Counted from the first letter of the stretch, positions 17,008 to 25,972 are shown. The stretch is 41,195 nt of DNA from Aminobacter sp. J41 (GCF_000526635.1 NZ_JAGL01000029.1:1-41195), one strand, 5' to 3'. Program-made: numbers and translations. Notes: generated by a model not told the origin, from the letters alone.

Positions 17008-17913
17008 TCATGTATAGAGGTAACGGTCGCCTTCGAGCGGCGGCGGGGCCTTCTCGCCGAGTGCCTCGAAGACGGAAATCTCGCAGACCCGGCACAGGCC
17101 GTCGAGCGGAAGGTCGTTGGCTTCGGTGCCGAACGGATCCTCCAGTTCTTCCGACAGCGCGTCGAGTCCGAAATAGGTGTAGGTGATCAGCGCCGTGAAC
17201 AGCGGCGTTGCCCAGCCCGTCGCCGATACCAGGGCGAACGGCAGCAGCAGGCAGACGATATAGGCGGTGCGGCGCAGAAGCAGCGAATAGGCGAACGGCA
17301 ACGGTGTTCCTGAAATGCGCTCGCATCCCGCCTCCACGGCTGCCAGCGACGACAGGCGCTCATCGAGGATGCGGTAGCCGATGGGGTCGATCGCGCCTTC
17401 CTGCAACAACGCGCCGGCCTGCTCGCCCATGCGCCGCAGCACGGCGTCGGTCCTGTTGCGGTAATCGACAAGCTCCTCCGCGCGATCGCCGGCGAGTTCG
17501 CGCGCCTTGTCCATCGCGTCCGTCCGGCGCAGATGCGCGCGTAGGAAGTGGCAGAACAGCAGCGCGTCGATCAGGAAGGACCGGCGTCGTGCTTTGTCCG
17601 CGACCAGCGAGTTCGACACGCGCGCCAGATTGCGGATGTCATAGACGAGCTGGCCCCACAGCTTGCGCGCTTCCCACCAGCGGTCGTAGGCGGCGTTGTT
17701 GCGAAAGCCGAGATAAATCGACAGCGAGATTCCGACGAGACCAAACGGGGTGATGTTGAACTTCTCGAAGCTCAGCCCCGACATCTGCACGGCAATGACC
17801 ACAGCCACCGCATAGATCGTCATGCCGATGATCTGCGGCAGCGTGCGCGGCACGATCGAGCCGCGCATCACGAAGAACAGGCTGAGAAAGCCGGGCCTTG
17901 GCCGAATGATCAT
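17008..17913 (-). CDS. Bestrophin-like ion channel protein
   Basis: A 301-residue membrane protein of the bestrophin/UPF0187 family. It has the N-terminal segment RPRPGFLSLFFVMRGSIVP, the signature GISLSIYLGFRNNAAYDRWW and EARKLWGQLVYDIRNLAR, and hydrophobic segments near residues 30-50, 55-75, 205-225 and 230-250. Bacterial homologues form pentameric channels for anions or cations; selectivity cannot be read here. The ATG at 17913 starts at the conserved N-terminus. An in-frame extension to 17958 overlaps the gap terminator and is rejected. It sits between gap and pgk on the same strand. Confidence 0.9.
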   Translation of the reverse strand: MIIRPRPGFLSLFFVMRGSIVPRTLPQIIGMTIYAVAVVIAVQMSGLSFEKFNITPFGLVGISLSIYLGFRNNAAYDRWWEARKLWGQLVYDIRNLARVSNSLVADKARRRSFLIDALLFCHFLRAHLRRTDAMDKARELAGDRAEELVDYRNRTDAVLRRMGEQAGALLQEGAIDPIGYRILDERLSSLAAVEAGCERISGTPLPFAYSLLLRRTAYIVCLLLPFALVSATGWATPLFTALITYTYFGLDALSEELEDPFGTEANDLPLDGLCRVCEISVFEALGEKAPPPLEGDRYLYT

Positions 17914-17953
17914 CTTGCTGGATCCCTTACGGCCGTGGCGGCCGTACTGCCCT

Positions 17954-17983
17954 AGCAAAACGCCCGGACGAAGCCGGGCGTTT
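17954..17983 (-). terminator. Intrinsic terminator of gap
   Basis: AAACGCCCGG (17958-17967) pairs with CCGGGCGTTT (17974-17983) around a 6-base loop. The minus strand continues with T residues. It lies 23 bases after the gap stop codon, so the downstream bestrophin gene needs its own promoter or read-through. Confidence 0.88.
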
Positions 17984-18005
17984 CGTTCGGGTTATGCCTT
18001 GCGCA

Positions 18006-19016
18006 TCAGGCCATGGTCTTCGCAAGCGCGATGGCCGTGTCGGCCATGCGGTTGGAGAAACCCCACTCATTGTCGTACCAGGACATGACGCGGACGAGGT
18101 CGCCCTCAATGACCTTGGTCTGGTCGAGCGCGAAGGTCGACGAGGCCGGGTTGTGGTTGAGATCGATCGAGACCAGCGGGTCCTTGGTGTAGGCGAGGAT
18201 ACCCTTGAGGTAGCCATCGGCGGCAGCAATGAGCGCGTTGTTGACCTCCTCGACCGTGACCTTGCGGCTCGGCACGAACTTGAAGTCGATGACCGAGACG
18301 TTGGGGGTCGGGACGCGGATCGACACGCCGTCCAGCTTGCCCTTCAGCTCCGGCAGCACCAGGCCGACGGCCTTGGCGGCACCGGTCGAGGTCGGGATCA
18401 TCGACAGTGCCGCAGCGCGGGCGCGGTAGAGGTCCTTGTGCATCGTGTCGAGGGTCGGCTGGTCGCCCGTGTAGGCGTGGACCGTCGTCATGAAGCCCTT
18501 CTCGATGCCGAAGGCCTCGTGCAGGACCTTGGCGATCGGCGCAAGGCAGTTCGTCGTGCACGACGCATTCGAAATGACGATGTGGTCCTTCGTCAGCTTG
18601 TCGTGGTTGACGCCGTAGACGACCGTCAGGTCAGCGCCGTCGGCCGGAGCCGAGACGATGACGCGCTTGGCGCCGGCGGCAAGGTGCGCCGAAGCCTTTT
18701 CCTTCGAGGTGAAGATGCCGGTGCACTCCATCACGATGTCGATGCCGAGGTCGCCCCACGGCAGCTTGGACGGATCGCGCTCGGCAAACACCTTGAACGA
18801 TTCATCGCCGACGCGGATCGTGTCGCCCTCGACGGTTACTTCCGTCGGAAAGCGGCCATGGACGCTGTCGTAGCGAAGCAGATGGGCGTTGGTTTCGACC
18901 GGGCCGAGATCGTTGATGGCAACGATGTCGATGTCCTTGCGGCCGCTCTCATAAATGGCGCGGGCGATGTTCCGGCCGATACGGCCAAATCCGTTGATAG
19001 CGACTTTCACGGTCAT
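18006..19016 (-). CDS. gap: Type I glyceraldehyde-3-phosphate dehydrogenase
   Basis: A 336-residue GAPDH with the NAD-binding start [18 protein letters not shown], the catalytic cysteine in [17 protein letters not shown] (about residue 155) and the C-terminal [12 protein letters not shown]. It oxidises glyceraldehyde 3-phosphate to 1,3-bisphosphoglycerate, the substrate of the nearby pgk product. It lies 153 bases downstream of tkt on the same strand. The spacer contains strong hairpins, so it may be read from its own promoter, from tkt, or both. A strong terminator follows. Confidence 0.97.
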   Translation of the reverse strand: MTVKVAINGFGRIGRNIARAIYESGRKDIDIVAINDLGPVETNAHLLRYDSVHGRFPTEVTVEGDTIRVGDESFKVFAERDPSKLPWGDLGIDIVMECTGIFTSKEKASAHLAAGAKRVIVSAPADGADLTVVYGVNHDKLTKDHIVISNASCTTNCLAPIAKVLHEAFGIEKGFMTTVHAYTGDQPTLDTMHKDLYRARAAALSMIPTSTGAAKAVGLVLPELKGKLDGVSIRVPTPNVSVIDFKFVPSRKVTVEEVNNALIAAADGYLKGILAYTKDPLVSIDLNHNPASSTFALDQTKVIEGDLVRVMSWYDNEWGFSNRMADTAIALAKTMA

Positions 19017-19048
19017 AGAGCGGTCTCCCGAGGGCTAAAACTAGCTAT

Positions 19049-19121
19049 CCGGCGGAAACTCCGCAGCTTTCGCCGGGTCAGGCCTCCCATAGCGGGGCGC
19101 TGGATAAGAATCCAGCGGCCC
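19049..19121 (-). other. Structured leader between tkt and gap
   Basis: Hairpin 1 is GGGC-GCTGGAT (19095-19105) with ATCCAGC-G-GCCC (19110-19121) and a 4-base loop. Hairpin 2 is CCGGCG (19049-19054) with CGCCGG (19071-19076). It competes with an inner alternative, GCGG (19052-19055) with CCGC (19061-19064). There is no T tract, so these are not classic terminators. They may separate tkt and gap expression or stabilise the gap transcript. Confidence 0.4.
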
Positions 19122-19169
19122 TTTGGGATAAAACCGATTAGTACAGGATGAAGGTCACAGGAACGCGGC

Positions 19170-21161
19170 TCACGCCTTGTTCAGGCGACCTTCAACGGCC
19201 TCAACAACCGCCTCGGCTGTGATGCCGAAGTGCTTGTAGAGGGCATCAATCGGGGCGCTGGCGCCGAAACCGGTCATGCCGACGAACAGACCGTCGGAAC
19301 CGATGATGGCATCCCAGCCGAGACGCAGGCCGGCCTCAATGGCGATCTTGACCGGCGCATTGCCGATCGTTGCCTGGCGGTAGGCCTCGTCCTGCGCAAA
19401 GAACAGCTCGAACGACGGAACCGAGACGACGCGAGCCGGAACGCCGCGCTTGTCGAGCTCGGCCTTGGCAGCGAGTGCGATCTCGACCTCGGAGCCCGAA
19501 GCAAAGATCGTCGCCTTGGCCTCGCCTTCCGCGCCAGCGAGCTCGTAGGCACCGCGGGCGGTCAGGTTTTCCGGGGTGTGCTCCGTGCGCAGCGTCGGCA
19601 GGTTCTGACGGGTGAGCGCCAGGGTCGAAGGAGTGCGGGTCGACTTCAGCGCAACTTCCCATGCTTCCGCCGTCTCGACGGCGTCTGCCGGACGCAGCAC
19701 GATGTGGTTCGGAATCGCGCGCAGAACGGCGAGGTGCTCGACCGGCTGGTGGGTCGGGCCGTCCTCGCCAAGGCCGATCGAGTCATGCGTCATGACGAAG
19801 ATCGAGCGGATGCCCATCAGCGAGGCAAGGCGCATCGACGGGCGTGCATAGTCCGAGAAGGTCAGGAAGGTGCCGCCATAGGGGATGACACCGCCATGCA
19901 GCGCCATGCCGTTCATGGCAGCAGCCATGCCGTGCTCGCGGATGCCCCAATAGACATAGCGGCCGGAGAAGTCGCCTGCCTTGATCGGGCCGGTCTGGCT
20001 GGTCTTGGTATTGTTGGAACCGGTCAGGTCAGCCGAGCCGCCGATGGTCTCCGGCACGACGCCGTTGATGACCTCGAGCGCCATCTCCGAAGCCTTGCGG
20101 GTCGCGACCTTCGGCTTGTCGGCGGAAAGCTTGCGCTTGTACTCCTCGATCGCTGCATCGAGGCCTTCCGGCAGCTCGCCGCGCATGCGGCGCTCGAATT
20201 CGGCGCGGGTTGCTGCATCGGCAGCAGCAAGACGCGCTTCCCAGGCCTCGCGCTTCTCGGCACCGCGTGCGCTGGTGGCGCGCCATGCCTCGAGGATGTC
20301 GCTCGGGATCTCGAACGGCGCATATTCCCAGTGCAGCTTGGCACGTGCACCGGCGATCTCTTCTGCGCCGAGCGGCGAACCGTGTGCTTTGTTGGTGCCG
20401 GCGCGGGTCGGGGCGCCAAAGCCGATCGTAGTCTTTGCGGCGATCAGGGTCGGGCGGTTCGACTTCTTCGCGGTTTGGACCGCGGTCGCGATCTGCTCCG
20501 GATCATGGCCGTCGACGCTCAGCGTATTCCAGCCGGAAGCTGCGAAACGGGCGCGCTGGTCGGTCGAGTCGGTCAGCGAAATCGCGCCGTCGATCGAGAT
20601 GTTGTTGTCGTCCCAGATGACGATCAGCTTGTTGAGCCGCAGGTGGCCAGCGAGCGAGATCGCCTCCTGGCTGATGCCTTCCATCAGGCAGCCGTCGCCG
20701 ACGAGGGCGTAGGTGTAGTGATTGACGAGGTCATCACCGAAGCGCGCATTGAGGATGCGCTCCGCGATCGCCATGCCGACCGCGTTGGCGATGCCTTGGC
20801 CGAGCGGGCCGGTCGTCGTCTCGATGCCGGACGCGTGGCCCCACTCGGGGTGACCAGCGGTCTTCGAGCCCAGCTGGCGGAAGTTCTTGATCTCGTCGAT
20901 CGTCATGTCCTCGTACCCGGTCAGGTAGAGGAGCGAGTAGAGCAGCATCGAGCCATGGCCCGCCGACAGCACGAAGCGGTCGCGATCGGCCCAGTTCGGA
21001 GCCTTCGGGTCGAACGACAGGAACTTGCTGAACAGCACGGTGGCAATGTCGGCTGCGCCCATCGGAAGGCCGGGGTGGCCTGAGTTGGCCTTCTCGACCG
21101 CATCCATGGAAAGGAAGCGGATCGCATTGGCCATGCGGTCATGCTGTTCACGTGTAGTCAT
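19170..21161 (-). CDS. tkt: Transketolase
   Basis: A 663-residue thiamine-diphosphate enzyme that transfers two-carbon units between sugar phosphates in the pentose phosphate (or Calvin) pathway. It shows the N-terminal [16 protein letters not shown], the TPP/Mg motif [13 protein letters not shown] with [10 protein letters not shown] (about residues 155-190), and the pyrimidine-domain segment [20 protein letters not shown] (about 465-485). The ATG at 21161 starts at the family N-terminus. It is the first gene of the tkt-gap-pgk run. No other Calvin-cycle gene is in the window, so a role in central metabolism is assumed. The 249-base upstream region separates it from the divergent DUF4164 gene. 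Confidence 0.97.
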   Translation of the reverse strand: MTTREQHDRMANAIRFLSMDAVEKANSGHPGLPMGAADIATVLFSKFLSFDPKAPNWADRDRFVLSAGHGSMLLYSLLYLTGYEDMTIDEIKNFRQLGSKTAGHPEWGHASGIETTTGPLGQGIANAVGMAIAERILNARFGDDLVNHYTYALVGDGCLMEGISQEAISLAGHLRLNKLIVIWDDNNISIDGAISLTDSTDQRARFAASGWNTLSVDGHDPEQIATAVQTAKKSNRPTLIAAKTTIGFGAPTRAGTNKAHGSPLGAEEIAGARAKLHWEYAPFEIPSDILEAWRATSARGAEKREAWEARLAAADAATRAEFERRMRGELPEGLDAAIEEYKRKLSADKPKVATRKASEMALEVINGVVPETIGGSADLTGSNNTKTSQTGPIKAGDFSGRYVYWGIREHGMAAAMNGMALHGGVIPYGGTFLTFSDYARPSMRLASLMGIRSIFVMTHDSIGLGEDGPTHQPVEHLAVLRAIPNHIVLRPADAVETAEAWEVALKSTRTPSTLALTRQNLPTLRTEHTPENLTARGAYELAGAEGEAKATIFASGSEVEIALAAKAELDKRGVPARVVSVPSFELFFAQDEAYRQATIGNAPVKIAIEAGLRLGWDAIIGSDGLFVGMTGFGASAPIDALYKHFGITAEAVVEAVEGRLNKA

Positions 21162-21410
21162 GAGTGGCTCGCTTGTCGTTCCTGCGAAAGGGAAAGGGCA
21201 AATTTAACCCTGAAAGAGCGATGGGACACATAGCAGGCGTGCCGCGCGAGTCAACGGAGAGCCTCAGTCGAAGGAATGTGGTCGCTACGCTTTCAAGGGG
21301 ACAGTTAAGGTCACGCGTTGACGGTTCCTCCGCGCGCTGCCTAATGTTTCACTTTAAACACGCTGGGAAAGCGTGCGATTCGGCACCGGATCGGCGCTGG
21401 AGCGAAGACC

Positions 21411-21683
21411 ATGACTGGGGAAGCTACCCTCAAGGAAGTAATTGCCCGCCTCGGGAAGGCGATCGACCTGCTGGAAGACGCTGTGGCGGCAAGGCTTGAG
21501 CGTGATCAGGACTACGGCGAGGCAGAGGCGGAGGTTCAGCGGATGAACGCTGACCGCGCACGCCTTGCGCAGGAACTTGACGCGTCGGAAGCACGTGCCG
21601 AGAGACTTGAGGAAGCGAACAAGGAAGTTTCACGCCGGCTCGTGACGGCGATGGAAACCATCCGGGCCGTGCTCGACAGATAG
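21411..21683 (+). CDS. DUF4164 coiled-coil protein
   Basis: A 90-residue protein that is almost entirely a predicted coiled coil (about residues 25-85, rich in Glu, Ala and Arg with heptad leucines). It matches the DUF4164 family found directly upstream of zapA in Hyphomicrobiales. The ATG is preceded by GGAGCGAAG. It is followed after 11 bases by zapA, and the pair is surely one operon, so a cell-division link is likely but unproven. Confidence 0.85.
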   Translation: MTGEATLKEVIARLGKAIDLLEDAVAARLERDQDYGEAEAEVQRMNADRARLAQELDASEARAERLEEANKEVSRRLVTAMETIRAVLDR

Positions 21684-21694
21684 GAACACGCAAG

Positions 21695-22066
21695 ATGCCA
21701 CAGGTCACGGTGAGCATTGACGGGAAGGCCTACCGGATGGCCTGCGACGAGGGCCAGGAACAGCACCTGATGGACCTCGCCGCCAGTTTCGACCGTTACG
21801 TGTCCCACCTGCGCAACTCGTTCGGCGAGATCGGCGACCAGCGACTGACCGTCATGGCCGGCATTATGGTCATGGACGAGCTTGTCGAGCTGCAGAAGCG
21901 CGTGAAGGGCATGGAGACCGAGATCGCGACGCTACGCAAGACGCGTGACGACGCGCTCGCCAAGGCCGACAAGAACGATGCGGCACTCACCGGCGCGCTG
22001 GCCAACCTCGCCGAGCGGATGGAAAATCTCGCAGCCCGGCTCAACGCCGACCGCGCGGGAAGCTGA
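21695..22066 (+). CDS. zapA: Cell division protein ZapA
   Basis: A 123-residue protein. The N-terminal globular part carries VTVSIDGKAYRMACDEGQEQ and LMDLAASFDRYVSHLR. The C-terminal coiled coil spans about residues 65-115. ZapA tetramers crosslink FtsZ filaments and stabilise the Z ring. It lies second in the DUF4164-zapA operon. In many alphaproteobacteria zapA is followed by 6S RNA and a 5-formyltetrahydrofolate cyclo-ligase gene. Here a CcdA-like remnant and an ABC-F gene follow on the other strand. Confidence 0.92.
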   Translation: MPQVTVSIDGKAYRMACDEGQEQHLMDLAASFDRYVSHLRNSFGEIGDQRLTVMAGIMVMDELVELQKRVKGMETEIATLRKTRDDALAKADKNDAALTGALANLAERMENLAARLNADRAGS

Positions 22067-22069
22067 CAG

Positions 22070-22207
22070 TCAGAAGTAGCGGTAGTGGGAAAGAGGAATG
22101 CATTCCTCTTTCGTCCACTTGTTCCAGCTTTCTAACGCATCGCGGTTTTCCTCAACCCACCGCTTTGCGTGTTCGTCTCGGTCAGTTGAGCGAGTTTTGC
22201 CGGACAT
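22070..22207 (-). pseudogene. CcdA-family antitoxin remnant, 45 codons
   Basis: The frame reads MSGKTRSTDRDEHAKRWVEE, then NRDALESWNKWTKEE, then CIPLSHYRYF and a stop. The last 35 or so residues follow the C-terminal pattern of CcdA antitoxins (RWxEENxxAxExYNxxxEExGLPLxxYRxF), the toxin-binding tail. The N-terminal DNA-binding half of normal 70-80 residue CcdA proteins is missing; in-frame sequence upstream is unrelated and soon hits a stop. No ccdB toxin gene is adjacent. I read it as a decayed antitoxin, though a stand-alone tail protein cannot be excluded. A 24-base perfect palindrome (22089-22112) lies inside it. The gene ends three bases from the convergent zapA stop. Confidence 0.55.
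22089..22112. repeat. 24-base perfect palindrome after zapA
   Basis: The halves GAAAGAGGAATG and CATTCCTCTTTC are exact reverse complements with no spacer. It lies 22 bases after the zapA stop, inside the CcdA-like frame. It could fold as a terminator-like hairpin for the zapA transcript, but no T run follows. Confidence 0.6.
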
Positions 22208-22252
22208 GATGCACTCGATCGCGGCGAATCTTACCGGCCTTTAGCACGGCCG

Positions 22253-24064
22253 TCAGCCCTCGATCTCCTCGCGCAGCATCTCGAGTTCCAGCCATTCCTC
22301 TTCCATGGCCGCCAGCTTGGCGCGGTGGGCGTCGATCTCAGCCGCCACCTTGGCAAAGCCGTTCGGGTCGCGGTTGTAGAAATTCGGATCGGCCATTTTC
22401 TGCTCAAGCCCGGCGATTTTCGCCTCGAGTTCCGCCATCTGCTTGGGCAGGTTCTCGAGCGCGAACTTCTGCTTGTAGGACAGCTTCTTCGCCAATGCCG
22501 GCTTTGCGGACGCGGCTGCTTCCTTCTTCGCCGCCGGCTCTTCCTTCTTTTGACGCGGAGCGCGCTCGTCGAGCTTCTCGCCGCCGCGCTGCGCGAGCAT
22601 GTCGGTGTAGCCGCCGGCATATTCGATCCAGCGGCCATCGCCCGCCGGCGCGATCGTGCTCGTCACGGTCCTGTCAAGGAAGTCGCGGTCGTGGCTGACC
22701 AGCAGCACCGTGCCGGGAAAGTTCGCGACGAGCTCCTGCAGAAGGTCCAGCGTCTCCATGTCGAGGTCGTTGGTGGGCTCGTCGAGCACCAGAAGGTTCG
22801 CCGGCCGCGACAGAAGCCTGGCCAGCACCAGCCTTGCCCGTTCGCCGCCCGAAAGCTCCCGCACCGGCGTGCGCGCCTGTTCCGGCTTGAACAGAAAATC
22901 CTTCATGTAAGAGACGACGTGCTTCTGCTCGCCGTTGACGATCAGGTTCTCCCCGCGTCCGTCGGTGAGGTAATGCGTCAGCGTCTCCTGCGGATCGAGC
23001 GAGCGCTTCTGGTCGAGCGTGGCGATTTCTAGGTTGGCGCCAAGGCGCACCGTACCACCGTCGGGCGCAAGCTCGCCGATCAGCATCTTGAGCAGCGTCG
23101 TCTTGCCTGCTCCGTTCGGTCCCACGAAGCCGACGCGGTCGCCGCGCTGGATGCGGGTCGAAAAGCCCTGGACGACCACCATGTCACCGAAACGCTTCTC
23201 GATGTTCTTCGCCTCGATGACCAGCTTGCCGGACTCGTTCGCATCCGCCGCCGTCATGGTTGCGAGACCCTCCGGCCCTTTGCGCTGGCGGTATTGCACG
23301 CGCATCGTCTGCAGCTCGCCGAGACGGCGCATGTTGCGCTTGCGCCGGGCGGTCACGCCATAGCGCAGCCAGTGCTCCTCGCGAACGATCTGGCGACCGA
23401 GCTTGAAGTGCTCCTTTTCCTCTTCCTCGAGGATCTTGTCGCGCCACTCCTCGAAATGCGCAAAGCCCTTCTCGAGACGGCGGGTGACGCCACGGTCGAG
23501 CCAGATGACGGCGCGAGAGACGCGCTCGAGGAAGCGGCGGTCGTGCGAGATCATGATCAGCGCCGACTTGGTGCGCTGCAACTCGCCTTCCAGCCACTCG
23601 ATTGTGGTGAGGTCGAGGTGGTTGGTCGGCTCGTCGAGGAGAAGGATGTCCGGCTCCGGCGCCATGACGCGCGCAAGCGCGGCGCGGCGCGCCTCGCCGC
23701 CCGACAGCGTCTTCGGGTTCTCGTCGCCGGTGAGGCCGAGATTCTCGATGAGATAGGCTGCACGGTAGACGTCATCCGCCGGCCCCAGCCCCGCCTCGAC
23801 ATAGGCGCGGACCGTATCGAAGCCCTCCATGTCGGGCTCCTGCGGCAGGTAGCGGATCGTCGCCGAGGGCTGGCGGAAGATCTCGCCGTCCTGCGCCTCG
23901 ACCATCCCCGCCGCGATTTTCAGCAGGGTGGACTTGCCGGAGCCGTTGCGCCCTACCAGCGCGATCTTGTCGCCGGCCGAAGCCGCGAGATCGGCGCCGT
24001 CGAGAAGCGGCGTGCCGCCAAAGGTCAGCCTGATGCCGTCAAGGGAAAGAAGCGGTGGTGCCAT
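22253..24064 (-). CDS. uup: ABC-F ATPase, Uup type
   Basis: A 603-residue soluble protein with two ABC domains and no membrane segment. Domain 1 has Walker A GRNGSGKST near residue 39, LSGGEARRAALAR and DEPTNHLD. Domain 2 has GPNGAGKTT near 325, LSGGERARLVLAR and DEPTNDLD. A basic linker (EHWLRYGVTARRKRNMRRLGELQ) and a C-terminal lysine/glutamate-rich coiled coil (about residues 500-603) identify the Uup branch, which acts on ribosomes or branched nucleic acid. It begins three bases after the thiamine pyrophosphokinase stop, so the two are co-transcribed. No functional link to thiamine is evident. Confidence 0.9.
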   Translation of the reverse strand: MAPPLLSLDGIRLTFGGTPLLDGADLAASAGDKIALVGRNGSGKSTLLKIAAGMVEAQDGEIFRQPSATIRYLPQEPDMEGFDTVRAYVEAGLGPADDVYRAAYLIENLGLTGDENPKTLSGGEARRAALARVMAPEPDILLLDEPTNHLDLTTIEWLEGELQRTKSALIMISHDRRFLERVSRAVIWLDRGVTRRLEKGFAHFEEWRDKILEEEEKEHFKLGRQIVREEHWLRYGVTARRKRNMRRLGELQTMRVQYRQRKGPEGLATMTAADANESGKLVIEAKNIEKRFGDMVVVQGFSTRIQRGDRVGFVGPNGAGKTTLLKMLIGELAPDGGTVRLGANLEIATLDQKRSLDPQETLTHYLTDGRGENLIVNGEQKHVVSYMKDFLFKPEQARTPVRELSGGERARLVLARLLSRPANLLVLDEPTNDLDMETLDLLQELVANFPGTVLLVSHDRDFLDRTVTSTIAPAGDGRWIEYAGGYTDMLAQRGGEKLDERAPRQKKEEPAAKKEAAASAKPALAKKLSYKQKFALENLPKQMAELEAKIAGLEQKMADPNFYNRDPNGFAKVAAEIDAHRAKLAAMEEEWLELEMLREEIEG

Positions 24065-24067
24065 GGG

Positions 24068-24727
24068 TCACATCGAGAAGGAGGAAACGGGATGAGCGAC
24101 CAGCAGGGCCCTGCCGGAAGCAAGACGCGCAGTGAGGGTACCGCGCACTTCATTGGATAGGGTAAGCGACGAACCGAACGGAACGTGATGGTCCGTCAGC
24201 GGCCACTTCGCGCCCGATATGGTGAGCCCGTTGAGCTCGGAAAAGGGGAGCACGCTGAACAGCGTGCCGTCGTCGTAGTCGAAGCTGCGGTCCTTGCCCA
24301 CAAGCAACGGCACGCCTTCCTGCACGCCGCTGGTAAGCAGGCAGCCAACGCCGCTTTCGGCAAGACGCATCGCGGCCGCCAGATGCAGGAAAGCATGGTC
24401 GGCCCGCGCGCCGCCGAACGCGCCTACCAGCAGGAGTTCGCGCGCGCCGCGCTTCAGCGCCGCCTGCACCGCGATCTCGCCGTCGGTCTTGTCCTTGTCG
24501 CGCGGAAACTCTTCGACTGGCGTTGCCGAATGCTCGGCGCGCATCGCCTCGTCGACGGAGTCGAAGTCTCCGGTCCACAGTTCCGGCGCAACACCCAGCC
24601 CCGCCGCATGCCGCATGCCGGAATCTGCTGCGATTACGCGCGCGCCCTCCACTTGCGCAAGCAGGCGCGGAGTCACGACGAGATCGCCGCCAAGGAGGAT
24701 CGCGAAACGGGTGGTCGGATGCGTCAT
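24068..24727 (-). CDS. Thiamine pyrophosphokinase
   Basis: A 219-residue enzyme transferring pyrophosphate from ATP to thiamine to make the cofactor TPP. Typical segments are ILLGGDLVVTP, VIAADSGMRHAAGLGVAPELWTGDFDSV near residue 30, and FPRDKDKTDGEIAVQAAL near residue 74. The aspartates of DFDSV and DKDKTD form the catalytic metal site. It is divergent from the TPP riboswitch and thiBPQ thiamine transporter, so uptake and activation of thiamine sit side by side. It has no riboswitch of its own. The downstream ABC-F gene follows after three bases. Confidence 0.93.
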   Translation of the reverse strand: MTHPTTRFAILLGGDLVVTPRLLAQVEGARVIAADSGMRHAAGLGVAPELWTGDFDSVDEAMRAEHSATPVEEFPRDKDKTDGEIAVQAALKRGARELLLVGAFGGARADHAFLHLAAAMRLAESGVGCLLTSGVQEGVPLLVGKDRSFDYDDGTLFSVLPFSELNGLTISGAKWPLTDHHVPFGSSLTLSNEVRGTLTARLASGRALLVAHPVSSFSM

Positions 24728-24804
24728 GGGCTCGCCTCTACCACGCCACGCAGCGGAAGTTAAACCGCTTGCATGTGCACAGGACCCGCTCTATCTCTTT
24801 CCCT

Positions 24805-24916
24805 GCTCTAACGGGGTGCCCGGTACGCGAAGGCGTGTCCGGGCTGAGAGGCAAGGGACGCAAGTCCAGCCAACCCGCTGAACCTGATCCGGCTCGTACC
24901 GGCGGAGGGATTAGAC
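24805..24916 (+). ncRNA. TPP riboswitch (THI element) upstream of thiBPQ
   Basis: The conserved blocks are in order: ACGGGGTGCC (24811), GGGCTGAGAG (24841), then CCGCTGAACCTGATCC (24875) and GGCTCGTACCGGCGGAGGG (24891). The P1 strands and the CUGAGA and CUGAACCUGAUC loops that bind the pyrimidine and pyrophosphate are all present. It lies about 45 bases before the thiB ATG. High TPP should repress the thiamine transporter, probably at translation. Confidence 0.95.
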
Positions 24917-24925
24917 GCTCGACAT

Positions 24926-24961
24926 GGCGCCAATTCCCTTGCAACAACCAGAGGAGGCGCC
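24926..24961 (+). promoter_or_regulatory. Possible ribosome-site sequestering stem before thiB
   Basis: GGCGCC at 24926-24931 can pair with GGCGCC at 24956-24961. The second copy overlaps the end of the GAGGAGG ribosome site of thiB. The first copy lies just after the TPP riboswitch. This gives a plausible expression platform acting on translation. The stem is only six base pairs with a 24-base loop. Confidence 0.4.
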
Positions 24962-24962
24962 G

Positions 24963-25964
24963 ATGCGCAGACAGTTTCTTTCGCTACTTGCTCTTTCGAC
25001 CGCTCTCGTGGCCGTTCCGGCCGCGGCGCAGGACAAGCTCACCATCTACACCTACGAAAGCTTCACCTCTGAGTGGGGTCCCGGCCCGGTGGTGAAGAAG
25101 AACTTCGAGGAAATCTGCAACTGCACCGTCGACTTCGTCGCCGTGGCGGACGGCGTTGCGCTGCTCAATCGCGTCAAGCTCGAGGGCAAGAGCACCTCAG
25201 CCGACATCGTGCTCGGCCTGGACACCAACCTCACCCACGAGGCGAAGGAAACCGGTCTGTTCGCGACGCACGGTATCTCGCTCGACAAGGTCGACGTCCC
25301 CGGCGGCTGGAGCGACGACACCTTCGTCCCCTTCGACTACGGCTATTTCGCCATCATCCAGGACACCGAGGCGTTTTCGACGCCCTACAAGAGCCTGAAG
25401 GACCTCGTCGACGGCTATCCGGAACAGAAGATCGTCATCCAGGACCCGCGCACCTCGACGCCGGGCCTTGGCCTGCTCCTGTGGGTGAAGGCGGTCTATG
25501 GCGACAAGGCGATCGAAGCCTGGGAGAATCTCAGCTCGCGCGTGCTGACCGTCACCCCCGGCTGGAGTGAGGCCTACAGCCTGTTCACCAGTGGCGAGGC
25601 GCCGATGGTGCTGTCCTACACCACCTCGCCCGCCTATCATGAGATCAACGAAGACTCGACCCGCTATAAGGCGATGGCCTTCGAGGAAGGCCATTACCTG
25701 CAGGTGGAAGTCGCCGCCGCGACCACCAAAGGCGCGGAGAACCCGCTGACGAAGCAGTTCCTTGAATTCATGACTGGCCCCGGCTTCCAGGACGCGATCC
25801 CCAAGACCAATTGGATGTTCCCGGCCGGCGAGACGTCCGGCCCGCTCAACCCGGCTTTCGACCGCGCGGTGAAACCGGCGAAGACGCTCGCCTTCTCGCC
25901 CGAGGAGATCGCGGCCAACCGCGATGCCTGGATCCGGGAATGGCTCGACGTCATGAGCCGCTGA
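24963..25964 (+). CDS. thiB: Thiamine ABC transporter substrate-binding protein
   Basis: A 333-residue periplasmic protein. The ATG at 24963 follows GAGGAGG and begins a clear signal peptide ([20 protein letters not shown], cleavage near AAAQ-DK). The mature part has [41 protein letters not shown] and [11 protein letters not shown], all typical of ThiB, which binds thiamine and its phosphates. It is the first gene of the riboswitch-controlled thiBPQ operon and is followed after eight bases by thiP. An upstream in-frame ATG at 24924 is rejected because it falls before the ribosome site. Confidence 0.94.
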   Translation: MRRQFLSLLALSTALVAVPAAAQDKLTIYTYESFTSEWGPGPVVKKNFEEICNCTVDFVAVADGVALLNRVKLEGKSTSADIVLGLDTNLTHEAKETGLFATHGISLDKVDVPGGWSDDTFVPFDYGYFAIIQDTEAFSTPYKSLKDLVDGYPEQKIVIQDPRTSTPGLGLLLWVKAVYGDKAIEAWENLSSRVLTVTPGWSEAYSLFTSGEAPMVLSYTTSPAYHEINEDSTRYKAMAFEEGHYLQVEVAAATTKGAENPLTKQFLEFMTGPGFQDAIPKTNWMFPAGETSGPLNPAFDRAVKPAKTLAFSPEEIAANRDAWIREWLDVMSR

Positions 25965-25972
25965 GCGCGCCG

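Noticed and set aside
21162-21410. Possible 6S RNA between tkt and the DUF4164 gene
   Set aside because: Only a small CACGCT/AGCGTG hairpin is seen; there is no long rod with a central bubble.
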